Assembly: GCA_905215505.1 (NCBI GenBank)
Contig: CAJMPU010000011.1
Location: 1-64,000, forward strand
Source: an uncultured bacterium
GTDB taxonomy: Bacteria; Actinomycetota; Coriobacteriia; Coriobacteriales; Coriobacteriaceae
DNA: 64,000 bases
Reading direction: 5' to 3'
The position numbers were made by a program, and so were the translations under genes. This document shows positions 42,048 through 50,276 of the stretch, piece by piece; the stretch's first letter is position 1; each line of letters opens with the position of its first letter. The notes beneath the pieces were generated by a model. That model was not told where the DNA came from. It did not search any database and was given only the letters and a program-made list of their open reading frames with translations.

Positions 42048-42980
42048 ATGGCTCGTCGTACGCCTTCTCAATTGAATATGCTGCTCGCCGTCGATAAGCC
42101 GGTGGGCTGTACGTCCCACGATGTGGTATCGCAGTGCCGACGCGCCCTCCATGAGCGACGCGTCGGCCATGCCGGTACGCTCGACCCCATGGCCTCGGGT
42201 GTCATGGTGGTGGGCGTTGGCCAGGCGACCCGTCTGCTGGGCATGCTAACCCTCGATACCAAAAGTTATGTCGCCGACATTTCGTTTGGCGTCGAGACCA
42301 ATACCGATGACGCGGAGGGCGAGGCCGTCCGCACGGTGCCCGTTGCCCCCGAGCTGCGCGATCTTGCTTACGCCCGTGAGCAGCTGGCCGCTATGCTTGG
42401 CCCGCAGATGCAGGTGCCGCCAGCGTTTTCGGCCATTTCGGTCAATGGCGTTCGCGCCTATAAGAGTGCTCGCGAGGGCAATGCGGTTGAGTTGCCCCCG
42501 CGCCCCGTCGAGGTCTATGCCGCCGACCTGATCGCCGTGGGCGGCGAGGGCGATACGTGCGTCTGGACCGTGGCATTTTCGGTAAGCAAGGGCACCTACA
42601 TTCGCGCGCTTGCTCGCGATCTGGGTCGCGCCTGCGATAGTGCTGCGCATATTTCCGCGCTGCGCCGTACGGCCTCCGGCGTGGTTTCCATTGGCGTCTG
42701 TCATGCGGTCGAGGAGCTTTCTCCCGAGTCTGCGGCCGGCTTCGCCTTGGATCCCATCGCCGCCCTTGGTGCCACGCGTGTCGATTTGCCGGGTAATCTT
42801 GCAGACGACCTGCTTTGTGGTCGCCGCATTCCCGTTGAACGCGCGCTTGCGGACTTCGATACGGTGAAGGCACCGTTCGCGCTCGTGCTCGATGGGGGAT
42901 TGAAGGCACTCGCCCGTATCGAGGGTGGCCGCTTTGTGATGGAGCACGTCTTTCCGCAGGCGATCGGCGGTGTTCGATGA
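42048..42980 (+). CDS. truB: tRNA pseudouridine-55 synthase
   Basis: Makes pseudouridine 55 in the T-arm of tRNAs. A 310-residue protein with LLAVDKPVGCTSHDVV, the active-site block GHAGTLDPMASGVMVVGVG (catalytic Asp), SVNGVRAYKSAREG and SKGTYIRALARDLG. ATG 42048. The end overlaps ribF by four bases. Confidence 0.94.
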   Translation: MARRTPSQLNMLLAVDKPVGCTSHDVVSQCRRALHERRVGHAGTLDPMASGVMVVGVGQATRLLGMLTLDTKSYVADISFGVETNTDDAEGEAVRTVPVAPELRDLAYAREQLAAMLGPQMQVPPAFSAISVNGVRAYKSAREGNAVELPPRPVEVYAADLIAVGGEGDTCVWTVAFSVSKGTYIRALARDLGRACDSAAHISALRRTASGVVSIGVCHAVEELSPESAAGFALDPIAALGATRVDLPGNLADDLLCGRRIPVERALADFDTVKAPFALVLDGGLKALARIEGGRFVMEHVFPQAIGGVR

Positions 42981-43990
42981 TGCTGGCGCCCCACGAGCTC
43001 GCGCGTATCTTTTTCGCGGGTGAGTTGGATGAGGCCCGTATCGTTTCTGCCGATGCATTTGATGGGTGCGAGTTCTTGGGTGCCGCGTCGATCGCCATTG
43101 GCGTGTTTGATGGCGTGCATCGTGGGCACCAAGAGCTGATTGACGCGGTTATTCGCGACGCACGTTTCCACGGCAGCAAAGCGGTCGTGGTCACCTTCGA
43201 TCCTGATCCGGACGTCGTGGTGAGTCCGTCGCCCGCTCAAAAATTAATGACGACGGCCGACCGACTGCACGCACTGGCTCAAACCGGGGTCGATGCGGTG
43301 GTGGCCGTTCCCTTTACGCCCGCCGTGGCGGCACTCGACCATGTTGGGTTTCTGGCGCTGTTGTCGCGCGTTGTCGACATTCACTCCATTCGTGTAGGCA
43401 GCGACTTTAGACTCGGCCGCGGCGGCGCTTCGGGCGTTGCCGAGATGCGCGCCTGGGGTGCTGAACGTGGGGTTGACGTTTACGGTCACGACTTGCTCTG
43501 CGTTAACGGGCAGACCATCTGTGCCACGCGCATCCGCCATGAGCTGGCCCAGGGTCATGTGGAGCTGGCTGCCGAGCTTCTCGGCCGTCCCTATATGGTG
43601 CGCGGCGTTGTGGCGGCTGGCCGTCACGAGGGTTCCGACATGGGCTTTCCCACGGCAAACATCCAGGTGCCCGACGGCATTCAAGTGCCTGCCGATGGCG
43701 TCTATGAGGGTCTGGTGCTGGTCGATGATACCGTATGGCCTGCTGCTGTTAACGTCGGCCTGCCGCCGACCTATGCCGACGATGCCGCCTCGGCGCATCT
43801 CGAGGCCAACTTGATCGGCTATGCGGGCGACCTGTATGGCGCTTCCGTGTCGCTGGCGTTTACGCGCTGGCTGCGTCCGTCTCGCGTGTTCGATTCCCTG
43901 GACGAGTTGATCGCGACCGTCGAGGGTAATATTGACGATATTCGCCACAACTTGGGTGAGCAGGGGGTGAGCATCCGTGATAAGCGATGA
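42977..43990 (+). CDS. ribF: Bifunctional riboflavin kinase/FMN adenylyltransferase
   Basis: Makes FMN and FAD from riboflavin. A 337-residue protein: the N-terminal nucleotidyltransferase has AIGVFDGVHRGHQELI, VVTFDPDPDVV and RVGSDFRLGRGG; the C-terminal kinase has GRPYMVRGVVAAGRHEGSDMG, FPTANIQVPDG and PADGVYEGLVL. ATGA overlap with truB. The N-terminus is about 25 residues longer than usual before the GVFDG motif. Confidence 0.93.
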   Translation: MMLAPHELARIFFAGELDEARIVSADAFDGCEFLGAASIAIGVFDGVHRGHQELIDAVIRDARFHGSKAVVVTFDPDPDVVVSPSPAQKLMTTADRLHALAQTGVDAVVAVPFTPAVAALDHVGFLALLSRVVDIHSIRVGSDFRLGRGGASGVAEMRAWGAERGVDVYGHDLLCVNGQTICATRIRHELAQGHVELAAELLGRPYMVRGVVAAGRHEGSDMGFPTANIQVPDGIQVPADGVYEGLVLVDDTVWPAAVNVGLPPTYADDAASAHLEANLIGYAGDLYGASVSLAFTRWLRPSRVFDSLDELIATVEGNIDDIRHNLGEQGVSIRDKR

Positions 43991-46091
43991 GGAGAAAGAC
44001 CAGGTACGCGCTGCGTCCGATTTGGTTGCCATCGTGCAGGAAACGGTTGAGCTCAAGCTCCGCGGCCATGAGTTTTGGGGATGCTGCCCGTTTCATGGCG
44101 AAAAGACCCCATCGTTTCACATTATCCCTGCTACGCAGGTGTGGCACTGCTTTGGCTGCGGCGAGGGCGGCGACGTCTTTACCTATATCATGAAGCGCGA
44201 GAACCTGAGTTTTCCCGAGTCGATCCGCTATTTGGCTGATCGTGCGGGCATTGAACTGCACGATACCGGTGCGCAGCGCGATCGCGGCACCAAGCGTGCC
44301 CGCATCTATGATCTGTGCGCCGAGACGGCTCAGTTCTACCACACCATGCTTATGCGCGGTAAGGACAGCCGTCCGCGCGAGTACTTTGCCAGCCGCGGCA
44401 TGGGCGGAGATGTCTGTCGCCGCTACTGCCTGGGCTTTGCACCGGGTCGCAACGCGCTGGTTTCGCATCTGTCTCAAGCGGGCTTTACCCCGCAGGAGAT
44501 GATTGACGCCAATGTGGCCGTGAGCCGTGGGCGCGGACAGCTTGCCGACCGTTTTTACGACCGTGTGATGTTTCCCATCTTTGATGAGCAAGGTCACAAT
44601 ATCGCCTTTGGCGGGCGCATCATGGGCGATGGTCAGCCAAAGTACCTCAACACCGCCGAGACGAGCGTGTTTCATAAAAAACGAAATCTCTACGGCTTTA
44701 ACTGGGCCAAGGAGTTTATCGTCGCGCAGGATACCGCCATCGTGGTGGAGGGATATACCGACTGCATCGCCTGCTGGGAGGCAGGGATCAAAAACGTCGT
44801 CGCTACGCTGGGCACAGCACTCACGGAACATCACGTTAAGACACTCACCCGTTTTGCCAAGCGCATTGTCTATATGTTCGATGGCGACGCCGCCGGTCAA
44901 AAGGCCGCTCGCCGCGCGATTCAGTTTATCGAGCAGGATTCGATGGACCTGCGCTGCGTGGTGCTGCCCGACGGCAACGACCCCATGGAGTTCATCACGG
45001 CGCATGGCGGCCAGGAGCTTCAGGCGCGCATCGATGCCGCCGAGCCCCTCATGGACTTTGTGTACCGTTCGCTGCAGGAGTCGAGCGACATCACCACGCC
45101 GGGCGGTCGCGCAAAGGCGCTCGAGGATGCACTGACGCTTATCTATCCGCTGCGTGATAGCTACATGATCGATACGTACTTTATCCAGATCGCCGACCTG
45201 CTGGGTTTGGATCTGGAGACGGTGCGTTCGAGCTCGGGCCGTGTGTTTCGCGATGTCGCCAAGCGCGAGGACGCCGAGCGCCGCCGCGAGCAAAACTACG
45301 AGCGCCAACGGGCGCAAGCCGAGCGCTCCGGTGGCGCAAGCGGTCGGGCGTCTGGTTCGCAGGGGGCGTCTCGCGGCACCTGGGCATCGGGGGCGACGCC
45401 GCCGGTATCCTCGCCGGTCGAGGAAGAACCGTACGACTACGTGCCGCTCGAGGCCTACGGGGCCGCGCCGGTCGAGGTCGTCGACGATATGCCGCCGATC
45501 GATGTGCCGGCTGGGTTGGATGGCGCGGCGCCGGTTTCCGATGCAACGGGCGCGCCCGCGGCACCGACGATGCCGATCGTGCTGACCGATCTGGAGCGGA
45601 AGTCTTTGGCGGGGGAGCGCGAACTGCTGACGATGCTCACGAGCTACCCCGACCTGTTCCGCACCTATGCCGACCGCATCTGCTCGATCGAGTGGGTGGA
45701 TCCTCGCCACGAGTCTATCGCGTGGGCCGTGTTGGCAACGCCGCCGGGCACCGATCCATCCGTATGCATGGACGCGGCGCGCGCGGTGTGTCCCGAGGCA
45801 GCGTCGCTTGTCAGCGCCGGGCGTATTTCGTCGACGAGTAAGCATCCCACCGAGACGAACATCGTGTTTATGCTCGATACCCTCGAGCTCTACACCATCA
45901 AGCGCCGCATGCGCGCCGCGCAGGCCAAGCTTCGCCAGGACCGGTCGCTCGACGATGAGGCGCGCCGTGTGTTAACGATGCGGGCGATGCAAGATTCTCA
46001 GCGCCAGCGTGAGCTCCAAAAGTCGATCGGCGGCGTGGCAGACCCGTTCCGTTTGATCGGTTTGGAGACGGCGGGCGCCGATCAGGCCTAG
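43977..46091 (+). CDS. dnaG: DNA primase
   Basis: Makes the RNA primers for replication. A 704-residue protein: zinc ribbon (GCCPFHGEKTPSFHI and WHCFGCGEGGDVF), TOPRIM catalytic core (VVEGYTDCIACWEAGIKNVV, FDGDAAGQKAA), a disordered Pro/Gly/Ala linker (about 440-535) and a C-terminal helicase-binding domain. The GTG at 43977 overlaps the ribF end by fourteen bases and follows GGGGG. Together with rpoD downstream it forms the dnaG-rpoD macromolecular synthesis pair. Confidence 0.94.
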   Translation: MISDEEKDQVRAASDLVAIVQETVELKLRGHEFWGCCPFHGEKTPSFHIIPATQVWHCFGCGEGGDVFTYIMKRENLSFPESIRYLADRAGIELHDTGAQRDRGTKRARIYDLCAETAQFYHTMLMRGKDSRPREYFASRGMGGDVCRRYCLGFAPGRNALVSHLSQAGFTPQEMIDANVAVSRGRGQLADRFYDRVMFPIFDEQGHNIAFGGRIMGDGQPKYLNTAETSVFHKKRNLYGFNWAKEFIVAQDTAIVVEGYTDCIACWEAGIKNVVATLGTALTEHHVKTLTRFAKRIVYMFDGDAAGQKAARRAIQFIEQDSMDLRCVVLPDGNDPMEFITAHGGQELQARIDAAEPLMDFVYRSLQESSDITTPGGRAKALEDALTLIYPLRDSYMIDTYFIQIADLLGLDLETVRSSSGRVFRDVAKREDAERRREQNYERQRAQAERSGGASGRASGSQGASRGTWASGATPPVSSPVEEEPYDYVPLEAYGAAPVEVVDDMPPIDVPAGLDGAAPVSDATGAPAAPTMPIVLTDLERKSLAGERELLTMLTSYPDLFRTYADRICSIEWVDPRHESIAWAVLATPPGTDPSVCMDAARAVCPEAASLVSAGRISSTSKHPTETNIVFMLDTLELYTIKRRMRAAQAKLRQDRSLDDEARRVLTMRAMQDSQRQRELQKSIGGVADPFRLIGLETAGADQA

Positions 46092-46143
46092 ATGTTGTGG
46101 TCAACCAGCGTATTCTCGCCTATATCCTGTCTTTATTTTGGGT

Positions 46144-46155
46144 ATAGACGTCTAT
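46144..46155. promoter_or_regulatory. 12-bp palindrome before rpoD
   Basis: ATAGACGTCTAT is a perfect palindrome 46 bp before the rpoD start, next to a -10-like TAAAGT. It may be an operator or chance. Confidence 0.35.
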
Positions 46156-46201
46156 GTGTGTGCTAAAGTATTGAGTCCTGTGGACTACGAAGGGAGAATC
46201 T

Positions 46202-47545
46202 GTGCCAAAAAAGACTGAGAGCACGGGTACTGGGCTGGAATCCTACGTTGCAAAGCTCATGGGCAACGGCTCAAACAGGACTTCGGTAACCGAGGACGAG
46301 ATTCAGGTCGCCCTGAAGGATATCGATGTCTCTGATGAGCAGCTCAACGCGGTGTATTCCGCGCTGCGCAACAGCGGCATCCAGATTATCTCCGCGAGCG
46401 GAAACGACGACGCCCCCATGGACGTCGACGATGACGATAACGATACCGATGATTTTGACGACGACGACGAGCACGATTCCGGCTCGCTCGACGATCACGA
46501 GCTTAAGATGGCCCGTCAGGCCGACGCCGAGATGGGTTCTTCCAAGAGCAAAAAGAAGCGCACCGTGCGCACGTCCCGTTCGCGTTCGCGCGTGCGTGGT
46601 ATCGACGCCTCCACGGTGATGCTGACCGGCGACCCGGTTCGTATGTACCTCAAGGAGATCGGTAAGGTCGACCTGCTGACCGCATCTGAAGAGGTCGATC
46701 TGGCCATGAAGATCGAGGCCGGTCTCGAGGCTACCGAGAAGCTCGAGGCTGCCGATGCGGGCGAGATCGAGCTCACCCGCGCCGAGATGCGTCGTCTTAC
46801 GCGTATCGAGAACGTTGGTCTTGAGGCCAAGCAGGCGCTCATCAGCGCAAACCTACGTCTGGTCGTCTCCATCGCCAAGCGCTATGTTGGCCGTGGCATG
46901 CTGTTCCTGGATCTGATCCAGGAGGGCAACCTCGGTCTGATTCGCGCCGTCGAGAAGTTCGACTATCAGAAGGGCTTCAAGTTCTCCACGTACGCCACGT
47001 GGTGGATTCGTCAGGCCATTACACGCGCTATTGCCGACCAGGCCCGTACCATCCGTATCCCCGTGCACATGGTCGAGACCATCAACAAGCTCGTCCGCGT
47101 GCAGCGCCAGCTCCTCCAGGACCTGGGTCGCGACCCGACCCCCGAGGAGATCGGTGCCGAGATGGATATGAGCGCCGACCGCGTCCGCGAGATCCAGAAG
47201 ATTTCGCAGGAGCCCGTGTCGCTCGAGACCCCGATCGGCGAGGAAGAGGATTCCCAGCTGGGCGACTTCATCGAGGACTCCCAGGCTATCGTTCCGCCCG
47301 ATGCCGCCAGCTTCTCTATGCTGCAGGAGCAGCTCACCCAGGTGCTCGATTCGCTTGCCGATCGTGAGCGCAAGGTTATCGAGCTGCGCTTTGGTCTTGT
47401 CGACGGACATCCCCGCACGCTCGAGGAAGTCGGTCGCGAGTTTGGTGTCACGCGCGAGCGTATCCGCCAGATCGAGTCCAAGACCCTGGCCAAGCTCCGC
47501 CATCCGAGCCGCAGCAGCAAGCTCAAAGACTATATCGAGTCTTAG
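46202..47545 (+). CDS. rpoD: Principal sigma factor RpoD (SigA)
   Basis: Housekeeping sigma-70 of 447 residues. An acidic N-terminal domain 1.1 with a long Asp run (about 70-95) and a basic patch (SKSKKKRTVRTSRSRSRVRG) precede region 1.2 (DPVRMYLKEIGKVDLLT), region 2 (NLRLVVSIAKRYVGRGMLFLDLIQEG, FDYQKGFKFSTYATWWIRQAI), region 3 and region 4 with the HTH (RTLEEVGREFGVTRERIRQIE). The GTG at 46202 follows GAAGGGAGA. Its own promoter probably lies in the 110-bp gap after dnaG. Confidence 0.95.
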   Translation: MPKKTESTGTGLESYVAKLMGNGSNRTSVTEDEIQVALKDIDVSDEQLNAVYSALRNSGIQIISASGNDDAPMDVDDDDNDTDDFDDDDEHDSGSLDDHELKMARQADAEMGSSKSKKKRTVRTSRSRSRVRGIDASTVMLTGDPVRMYLKEIGKVDLLTASEEVDLAMKIEAGLEATEKLEAADAGEIELTRAEMRRLTRIENVGLEAKQALISANLRLVVSIAKRYVGRGMLFLDLIQEGNLGLIRAVEKFDYQKGFKFSTYATWWIRQAITRAIADQARTIRIPVHMVETINKLVRVQRQLLQDLGRDPTPEEIGAEMDMSADRVREIQKISQEPVSLETPIGEEEDSQLGDFIEDSQAIVPPDAASFSMLQEQLTQVLDSLADRERKVIELRFGLVDGHPRTLEEVGREFGVTRERIRQIESKTLAKLRHPSRSSKLKDYIES

Positions 47546-47546
47546 G

Positions 47547-47574
47547 GTTACGGCGTTTTACCAAACGCCGTAAC
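47547..47574 (+). terminator. Hairpin after rpoD
   Basis: Perfect 12-bp stem GTTACGGCGTTT/AAACGCCGTAAC with a 4-nt loop, one base after the rpoD stop; no U-run follows. Confidence 0.55.
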
Positions 47575-47616
47575 TGGCCGACGCTGCGCGGACACCAGAG
47601 CGACAACTTGTCATTC

Positions 47617-47658
47617 AAAGAGGACGGCATGACCAGAAGGTCTATGCCGTCCTCTTTT
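47617..47658 (+). terminator. Intrinsic terminator of rpoD
   Basis: AAAGAGGACGGCAT... pairs with ...ATGCCGTCCTCTTT, ending in T-rich DNA. It is strong and also readable in the other direction. Confidence 0.8.
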
Positions 47659-47784
47659 CATGCCAATTTGTTCGCTCTGGTGCCCGCTCGCTGGCATTGT
47701 CAAAACATCGGCGTTTCCGTTGCCGGTGCCGGCAGTTAGGCCGTCCCCAAGGGATCAAGGCGAGAAAATTTCTCAAAAAAGTTC

Positions 47785-47812
47785 TTGCCCTGTGCCGATT
47801 CGTCCGTATAAT
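47785..47812 (+). promoter_or_regulatory. Promoter of the tRNA-Asn pair
   Basis: TTGCCC (47785-47790), 16 bp, then a consensus TATAAT (47807-47812), about 30 bp before the first tRNA. Confidence 0.75.
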
Positions 47813-47842
47813 AAACTTCGTTGCTTGAGAGCACGCACCTAT

Positions 47843-47917
47843 TCCTCGGTAGCTCAATGGTAGAGCACGCGGCTGTTAACCGCGCTGTTGTAGGTTCGAG
47901 TCCTACCCGGGGAGCCA
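47843..47917 (+). tRNA. tRNA-Asn (GTT)
   Basis: A full cloverleaf: acceptor TCCTCGG/CCGGGGA (one G-U), D-arm GCTCAATGGTAGAGC, anticodon loop CTGTTAA with anticodon GTT, T-loop GTTCGAGTC, discriminator G and encoded CCA. Confidence 0.96.
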
Positions 47918-47951
47918 GAATTTCTCAGCCCATTTCGTAGGGCTTTTGAAT

Positions 47952-48026
47952 TCCTCGGTAGCTCAATGGTAGAGCACGCGGCTGTTAACCGCGCTGTTGT
48001 AGGTTCGAGTCCTACCCGGGGAGCCA
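47952..48026 (+). tRNA. tRNA-Asn (GTT), second copy
   Basis: Identical to the first copy over all 75 bases, 109 bp further on, including the encoded CCA. The 34-bp spacer differs in character and shows no separate promoter, so both are probably cut from one transcript. Confidence 0.96.
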
Positions 48027-48032
48027 GGTTTT

Positions 48033-48062
48033 AAAACCCGTCGCTTATGTGGCGGGTTTTTT
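48033..48062 (+). terminator. Terminator of the tRNA unit
   Basis: AAAACCCGTCGC-TTAT-GTGGCGGGTTTTTT, immediately behind the second tRNA. Confidence 0.8.
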
Positions 48063-48220
48063 CATGCCGCGATCGCCTGTGGCGAACGTTACCGTATCAA
48101 CATTTCGTGTCGAGGATGTAATCGTGAACCCCGTCGCCTTAACATGGCGCGGTCGTTGTAAAATGTTGGAATGATTGCTCCCACGACATGGTGCCGCGAG
48201 CACCAGAAAAGGAGATTCTT

Positions 48221-48577
48221 GTGTCTGAGACCATTAACGGCAGCCTGAGCGTCTCGAACGACGTTATTGCCGATATTGCCGGTTATGCCGCGATGACGTG
48301 CTACGGCGTCGTCGGTATGGCCGAACAGCTCCAGGGCGCCGAGAGCGTGCGCCTGCTTGCCGGCCAGCGCCTTCGCAAGGGCGTGCTTGTTTCCGCCGAC
48401 GAGAACGGCCTTACGGTCGATCTTCACGTCGTGCTCGAAAACGGCGTCAATATGAAGTCCGTCTGCCACAATCTTTCGAGCTCCGTTGCCTTCACCCTGC
48501 AGGAGATCGCACAGATCGATCCCGCCAGCCTTAAGATCGGCATCCACATCGACGCGCTCAAGAGCCGTCTGAACTAG
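48221..48577 (+). CDS. Asp23/Gls24 family protein (YloU-like)
   Basis: A 118-residue small protein of the Asp23 family: GSLSVSNDVIADIAGYAAMTCYGVVGMAE and GLTVDLHVVLENGVNMKSVC are typical. The family is abundant in Gram-positive bacteria and linked to envelope stress; the copy next to the DAK2 gene (yloU-yloV) may modulate the fatty-acid kinase. GTG at 48221 after AAAAGGAG; the upstream GTG 48188 has no ribosome site. Confidence 0.88.
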   Translation: MSETINGSLSVSNDVIADIAGYAAMTCYGVVGMAEQLQGAESVRLLAGQRLRKGVLVSADENGLTVDLHVVLENGVNMKSVCHNLSSSVAFTLQEIAQIDPASLKIGIHIDALKSRLN

Positions 48578-48605
48578 CATCCGAAAAACGGAGATTCAAA
48601 TACCC

Positions 48606-50267
48606 ATGATTGCAAAGACCATTCGCACCTGTTTTCCGATCGCTGCGGCTGCCGTTTCCGAAAAGGCCGAGGAGATCAACAAGCTCAACGTCTTCCCCGT
48701 ACCCGACGGCGACACCGGCACCAACATGTCGCTCACGCTCGCTTCGGTGACTAAGGAGCTTTCCGCCCTTCCCGCCGACGCCGACATGGAGGCCATTGCC
48801 GGCGCCATCACCCACGGCTCCCTGATGGGCGCCCGCGGCAACTCCGGCGTCATCACCTCGCAGATTCTGCGTGGTGTGGCCGAGGGCCTCGTCTCTGCCG
48901 ATGAGCCCATTACGTCCGCCAATATCGCCTTCGCCTTCCGTCGTGCCGTCAAGGTCGCCTTCCAGGCCGTTCGTAAGCCCATCGAGGGCACGATCCTTAC
49001 AGTGCTGCGTGACGTCTCGACCAAGGCAGACGAATGCGAGAAGAAGAAGTTCTCGGCCGAGGATGCGCTCGACGCCATCGTCGTCGAGGCCTACCAGTCC
49101 GTCGCCCGCACGCCCGACCTGCTGCCCGTTCTGAAGGAGAACGGCGTGGTCGACTCCGGTGCCTTTGGCTTTGCCATCTTCCTGGAGAACTTTGTCGCCG
49201 CCGCGCTTGGCCGCAGCACCGTGGTCGAGGATTTCTCCGCTACGTTCGATTCCGCTGGCTCTGCCCGCGACGCGGCCCTCGATCGCGTCGAGATCGAGGC
49301 CAACGACGATTGGGAGGGTTCGGAGTTCCGCTACTGCAACGAGTTCCTCTTTAAGGCCGACGCCCCGTTTGACGAGGACGAGTGCCTTAAGTTCCTGGGC
49401 TCCATGGGTGACTGCGAGCTGCTCGTGGGTGCCTACCCCGACTACAAGATCCACGTGCACTCCAACACCCCGAACTTGGTGCTTGAGCACATGCTGCAGC
49501 TTGGTCAGATCTACGAGGTCTTTATCCACAACATGGAGATGGAGGCCCACGACCGTACCGCTAAGATCCACGAGGACCAGGAGAAGGCCGCCGAGCCCGC
49601 GAAGGCCCTGGGCTTTGTCGCCGTTGCCGCCGGTTCCGGCGAGGCCGACATCCTCAAGTCCCTCGGCGTCGATGTGATCGTGTCGGGCGGTCAAACCATG
49701 AATCCCTCGACCGCCGACCTGCTGGGCGCCGTCGACCAGGTCAACGCGACCTCGGTCATCATCCTGCCCAACAACGGCAACATCCGCATGGCTGCCGAGG
49801 CCGCTGCTTCCGCCTGCACCGACAAGAAGGTCGCCGTCGTTCCCACCAAGACCGTCCCGCAGGCCTTCTCCGCGCTGTTCGCGGTCCTGCCCGATTCTGA
49901 GCTCGAGGACGCCGTTGCCGCCATGGTCGACGCTATCAGCGAGGTCCGCGATGGCGAGGTCACCCGCGCCGTGCGCGACTCCAGCGCCTCCGACGGCTCG
50001 CCGATTCACTCCGGTGACGTCATGGGTATCATTGCCGGTTCCATCGACGTGGTCGGCTCCGATGTGAAGCAGGTCACGCTCGACTGCATCAACCGCATGC
50101 AGGAGGAAGAGGAGGGCGACGCGCTGACGATTTTGGCCGGCGAGGAGCTGTCCGATGAGGCCTTCCAGGAGATCGTCGACGCCATCGAGGAGGCTCAGCC
50201 CGATTTGGAGATCGACGCCCATCGTGGCGAGCAGCCGCTCTATCCCGTGATCTTCTCGATCGAGTAG
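48606..50267 (+). CDS. fakA: Fatty acid kinase catalytic subunit-like (DAK2/YloV)
   Basis: A 553-residue protein with an N-terminal DAK2 ATP-binding domain (NVFPVPDGDTGTNMSLTL, ITHGSLMGARGNSGVITSQI), a middle domain and a C-terminal DAK1-like domain (ILPNNGNIRMAAEAAASAC). FakA phosphorylates fatty acids presented by FakB proteins, producing acyl-phosphate for PlsY/PlsX-dependent phospholipid synthesis. plsX and acpP lie five kilobases downstream. Start ATG 48606. It stands between the Asp23 gene and recG, as in Bacillus and relatives. Confidence 0.88.
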   Translation: MIAKTIRTCFPIAAAAVSEKAEEINKLNVFPVPDGDTGTNMSLTLASVTKELSALPADADMEAIAGAITHGSLMGARGNSGVITSQILRGVAEGLVSADEPITSANIAFAFRRAVKVAFQAVRKPIEGTILTVLRDVSTKADECEKKKFSAEDALDAIVVEAYQSVARTPDLLPVLKENGVVDSGAFGFAIFLENFVAAALGRSTVVEDFSATFDSAGSARDAALDRVEIEANDDWEGSEFRYCNEFLFKADAPFDEDECLKFLGSMGDCELLVGAYPDYKIHVHSNTPNLVLEHMLQLGQIYEVFIHNMEMEAHDRTAKIHEDQEKAAEPAKALGFVAVAAGSGEADILKSLGVDVIVSGGQTMNPSTADLLGAVDQVNATSVIILPNNGNIRMAAEAAASACTDKKVAVVPTKTVPQAFSALFAVLPDSELEDAVAAMVDAISEVRDGEVTRAVRDSSASDGSPIHSGDVMGIIAGSIDVVGSDVKQVTLDCINRMQEEEEGDALTILAGEELSDEAFQEIVDAIEEAQPDLEIDAHRGEQPLYPVIFSIE

Positions 50268-50276
50268 GCTCTGCCT

